Assembly: GCA_003973505.1 (NCBI GenBank) | Contig: QNXT01000103.1 | Coordinates: forward strand, 1-11,993 | DNA: 11,993 nt | From: Bacteroidota bacterium | Lineage (GTDB): Bacteria; Bacteroidota; Bacteroidia; Bacteroidales; UBA1556 | Direction: 5' to 3' | Shown: positions 10,704 through 11,993 of the stretch, piece after piece | Layout of the letters: each line of letters begins with the position of its first letter | How positions within the stretch are numbered: the stretch's first letter is position 1 | Program-made: the position numbers and the translations under genes | Notes under the pieces: model-generated | What the model saw: only the letters and a program-made list of their open reading frames with translations | The model's database searches: none | Told to the model about the DNA's origin: nothing

Positions 10704-11993
10704 ATGAATCTTTATTCCAAAAAAAGGAATAGCAAACTATTTCTAGTTGTATTTGCCCTATTGATTGTCGTAGTATCGCTATGGTACACCAACCGATTTT
10801 TAAATAAATTAGCTCGTGAAGAGCAAAGCCAAATACGTATTTGGGCAAAAGCCATTGGACAAAAAGCCGATTTGGTAAACTATACTGAGCATTTATTCAA
10901 AAATTTACGCGAAAAAGAGCATCGGTATATTCAGCTGTGGGCCTTAGCCATGAAGAAACTTGGTGAAGCGAGCCTCGACGATGAGATGAGCTTTTATATG
11001 GAAGTCGTTTCCGGCAATAAAGATATTCCTGTGGTTGTGGTTGATACCAATAATATTATTCAAGCGGTATTAAACACCAATAAATATAAAGAATCAAGCT
11101 TTTTTAGTCTTGCCGACAAAAGGCATTTTACTAGCTATCCCCCAATTATAATTAAAGTATATGGCGATGAAGTACAATATGCCTACTACCGAAACTCAAA
11201 CTTATATTATCGCTTAAAACGAACCTTAGACGATTATACCAATCTGTTTCTAAATGAAGTGGTAAGTACCAGTTTATCTACTCCCGTTATCATAACCGAT
11301 AGTTCCAAAACAAAGGTGCTTTCGTATGGAGGTAATTTGGATTCTACAGATGTGTATGATAGTACAATGCTACACCAGCATATTGACAAAATGGTTGCTG
11401 ATAATGAGCCTATTATTGTAGATTTACCTGGTGCAACACATTGTTATATTTTTTATGAGGACTCGCAGATTTTAACAGAAATGAAGTGGTTCCCCTTAAT
11501 CTTCTTCTTTGTTATTTCCCTATTTTTAATTTTAGGCTATTCCCTTTTTTCCTTCTCCAGACGCTCCGAACAGAGTAAAGTATGGGCCGGAATGGCAAAA
11601 GAGACGGCGCACCAATTGGGGACTCCTATATCATCATTAATGGGTTGGATAGAAGTACTAAAAATGCAATATCCCAATGAAGAAGGTTTAGCCGAAATGT
11701 CGAAAGATATTGATCGTTTGACGCTTGTTTCGGAACGATTCTCAAAAATTGGCTCCGATCCTGATTTTAATGATGAAAATATTGTTGAGATTATCGAATC
11801 CGTAATTTCATATATGGAACGTCGTTCATCACAGCGAATAGAGTATATATTTATTAACAATCTGAAAGAAGACCCCATTTTAAGACTAAATAAGCAATTG
11901 ATTGTTTGGGTTTTTGAAAATCTATTTCGTAATGCTGTAGATGCTATAGGCAATGGAAAAGGAAAGATAAAAGTCTTTATATCACTTCACGAT
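10704..11993 (+). CDS. two-TM sensor histidine kinase (C-terminus cut by window)
   Basis: 430 codons from the ATG at 10704, still open at the window end. A short basic N-terminus leads into TM1 (about 12-28), followed by an extracytoplasmic region of about 230 residues with no recognised domain and TM2 (about 262-284). The HisKA H-box is GMAKETAHQLGTPISSLMGW with phospho-acceptor His303. The ATPase N-box is FENLFRNAVDAIG with Asn410. The G-boxes lie beyond the window. It would autophosphorylate on His303 and pass phosphate to a response regulator not seen here. It starts 15 bp after corA, suggesting one transcript and perhaps a role in ion or envelope sensing. The signal is unknown. Confidence 0.93.
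   Translation, partial: MNLYSKKRNSKLFLVVFALLIVVVSLWYTNRFLNKLAREEQSQIRIWAKAIGQKADLVNYTEHLFKNLREKEHRYIQLWALAMKKLGEASLDDEMSFYMEVVSGNKDIPVVVVDTNNIIQAVLNTNKYKESSFFSLADKRHFTSYPPIIIKVYGDEVQYAYYRNSNLYYRLKRTLDDYTNLFLNEVVSTSLSTPVIITDSSKTKVLSYGGNLDSTDVYDSTMLHQHIDKMVADNEPIIVDLPGATHCYIFYEDSQILTEMKWFPLIFFFVISLFLILGYSLFSFSRRSEQSKVWAGMAKETAHQLGTPISSLMGWIEVLKMQYPNEEGLAEMSKDIDRLTLVSERFSKIGSDPDFNDENIVEIIESVISYMERRSSQRIEYIFINNLKEDPILRLNKQLIVWVFENLFRNAVDAIGNGKGKIKVFISLHD

Noticed and set aside
11537..11953. 138-codon minus-strand frame
   Set aside because: It is antisense to the histidine kinase core, including its H-box and N-box.

Overview
The window looks like an AT-rich chromosomal segment from a member of the Bacteroidota. 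The evidence is two proteins with type IX secretion (T9SS) type A C-terminal sorting domains, promoters of the TAnnTTTG -7 type in front of most genes, and an rplU-rpmA operon driven by a textbook TTG-N19-TAnnTTTG promoter. No transposase, integrase, CRISPR array, tRNA or rRNA was seen. It reads as a normal chromosome with an accessory surface-protein locus in the middle.

Layout. Positions 1-923 (minus) hold the first 307 codons of a RelA/SpoT-family (p)ppGpp enzyme whose hydrolase half has lost its HD residues. A 250-bp divergent spacer with AACTCGT heptamer repeats separates it from a probable outer-membrane protein (1174-2259, plus). Convergent to that, on minus, is an ECF sigma factor (3634-4119) and its membrane anti-sigma partner (2280-3575), which carries three copies of the cytoplasmic sigma-binding-like module. 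Upstream of the sigma gene is a classic ECF promoter, TGTAAC-N16-CGTC, whose -35 lies inside one of two related dyads, suggesting autoregulation. Next on minus is queA (4289-5512).

The most interesting part is 5774-8140 (minus): a cobalamin (B12) riboswitch at 7958-8127, starting at about the +1 of its promoter, followed by two secreted T9SS-cargo proteins. The first has a DUF4465-like domain. The second has a jelly-roll-like surface domain found in similar company. Nothing else is in the operon: no TonB receptor, no BtuG and no lipoproteins. I read this as a B12-repressed, T9SS-displayed corrinoid-capture module. A perfect 15-bp hairpin lies between the two genes, and a 24-bp-arm palindromic repeat lies beyond them.

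Positions 8236-8989 (minus) are the rplU-rpmA ribosomal protein operon with promoter and terminator. An OsmC/Ohr-family gene (9111-9572, minus) has a dyad at the -33 position of its promoter. Divergent from it is a plus-strand pair: a CorA-type divalent cation transporter (9774-10688) and, 15 bp later, a two-TM sensor histidine kinase (10704-end, truncated by the window).

Functional links. ECF sigma and anti-sigma form a signalling pair. CorA and the kinase are probably co-transcribed. queA lies directly downstream of the B12 operon on the same strand, and the next queuosine step (QueG) needs cobalamin, although queA seems to have its own promoter.
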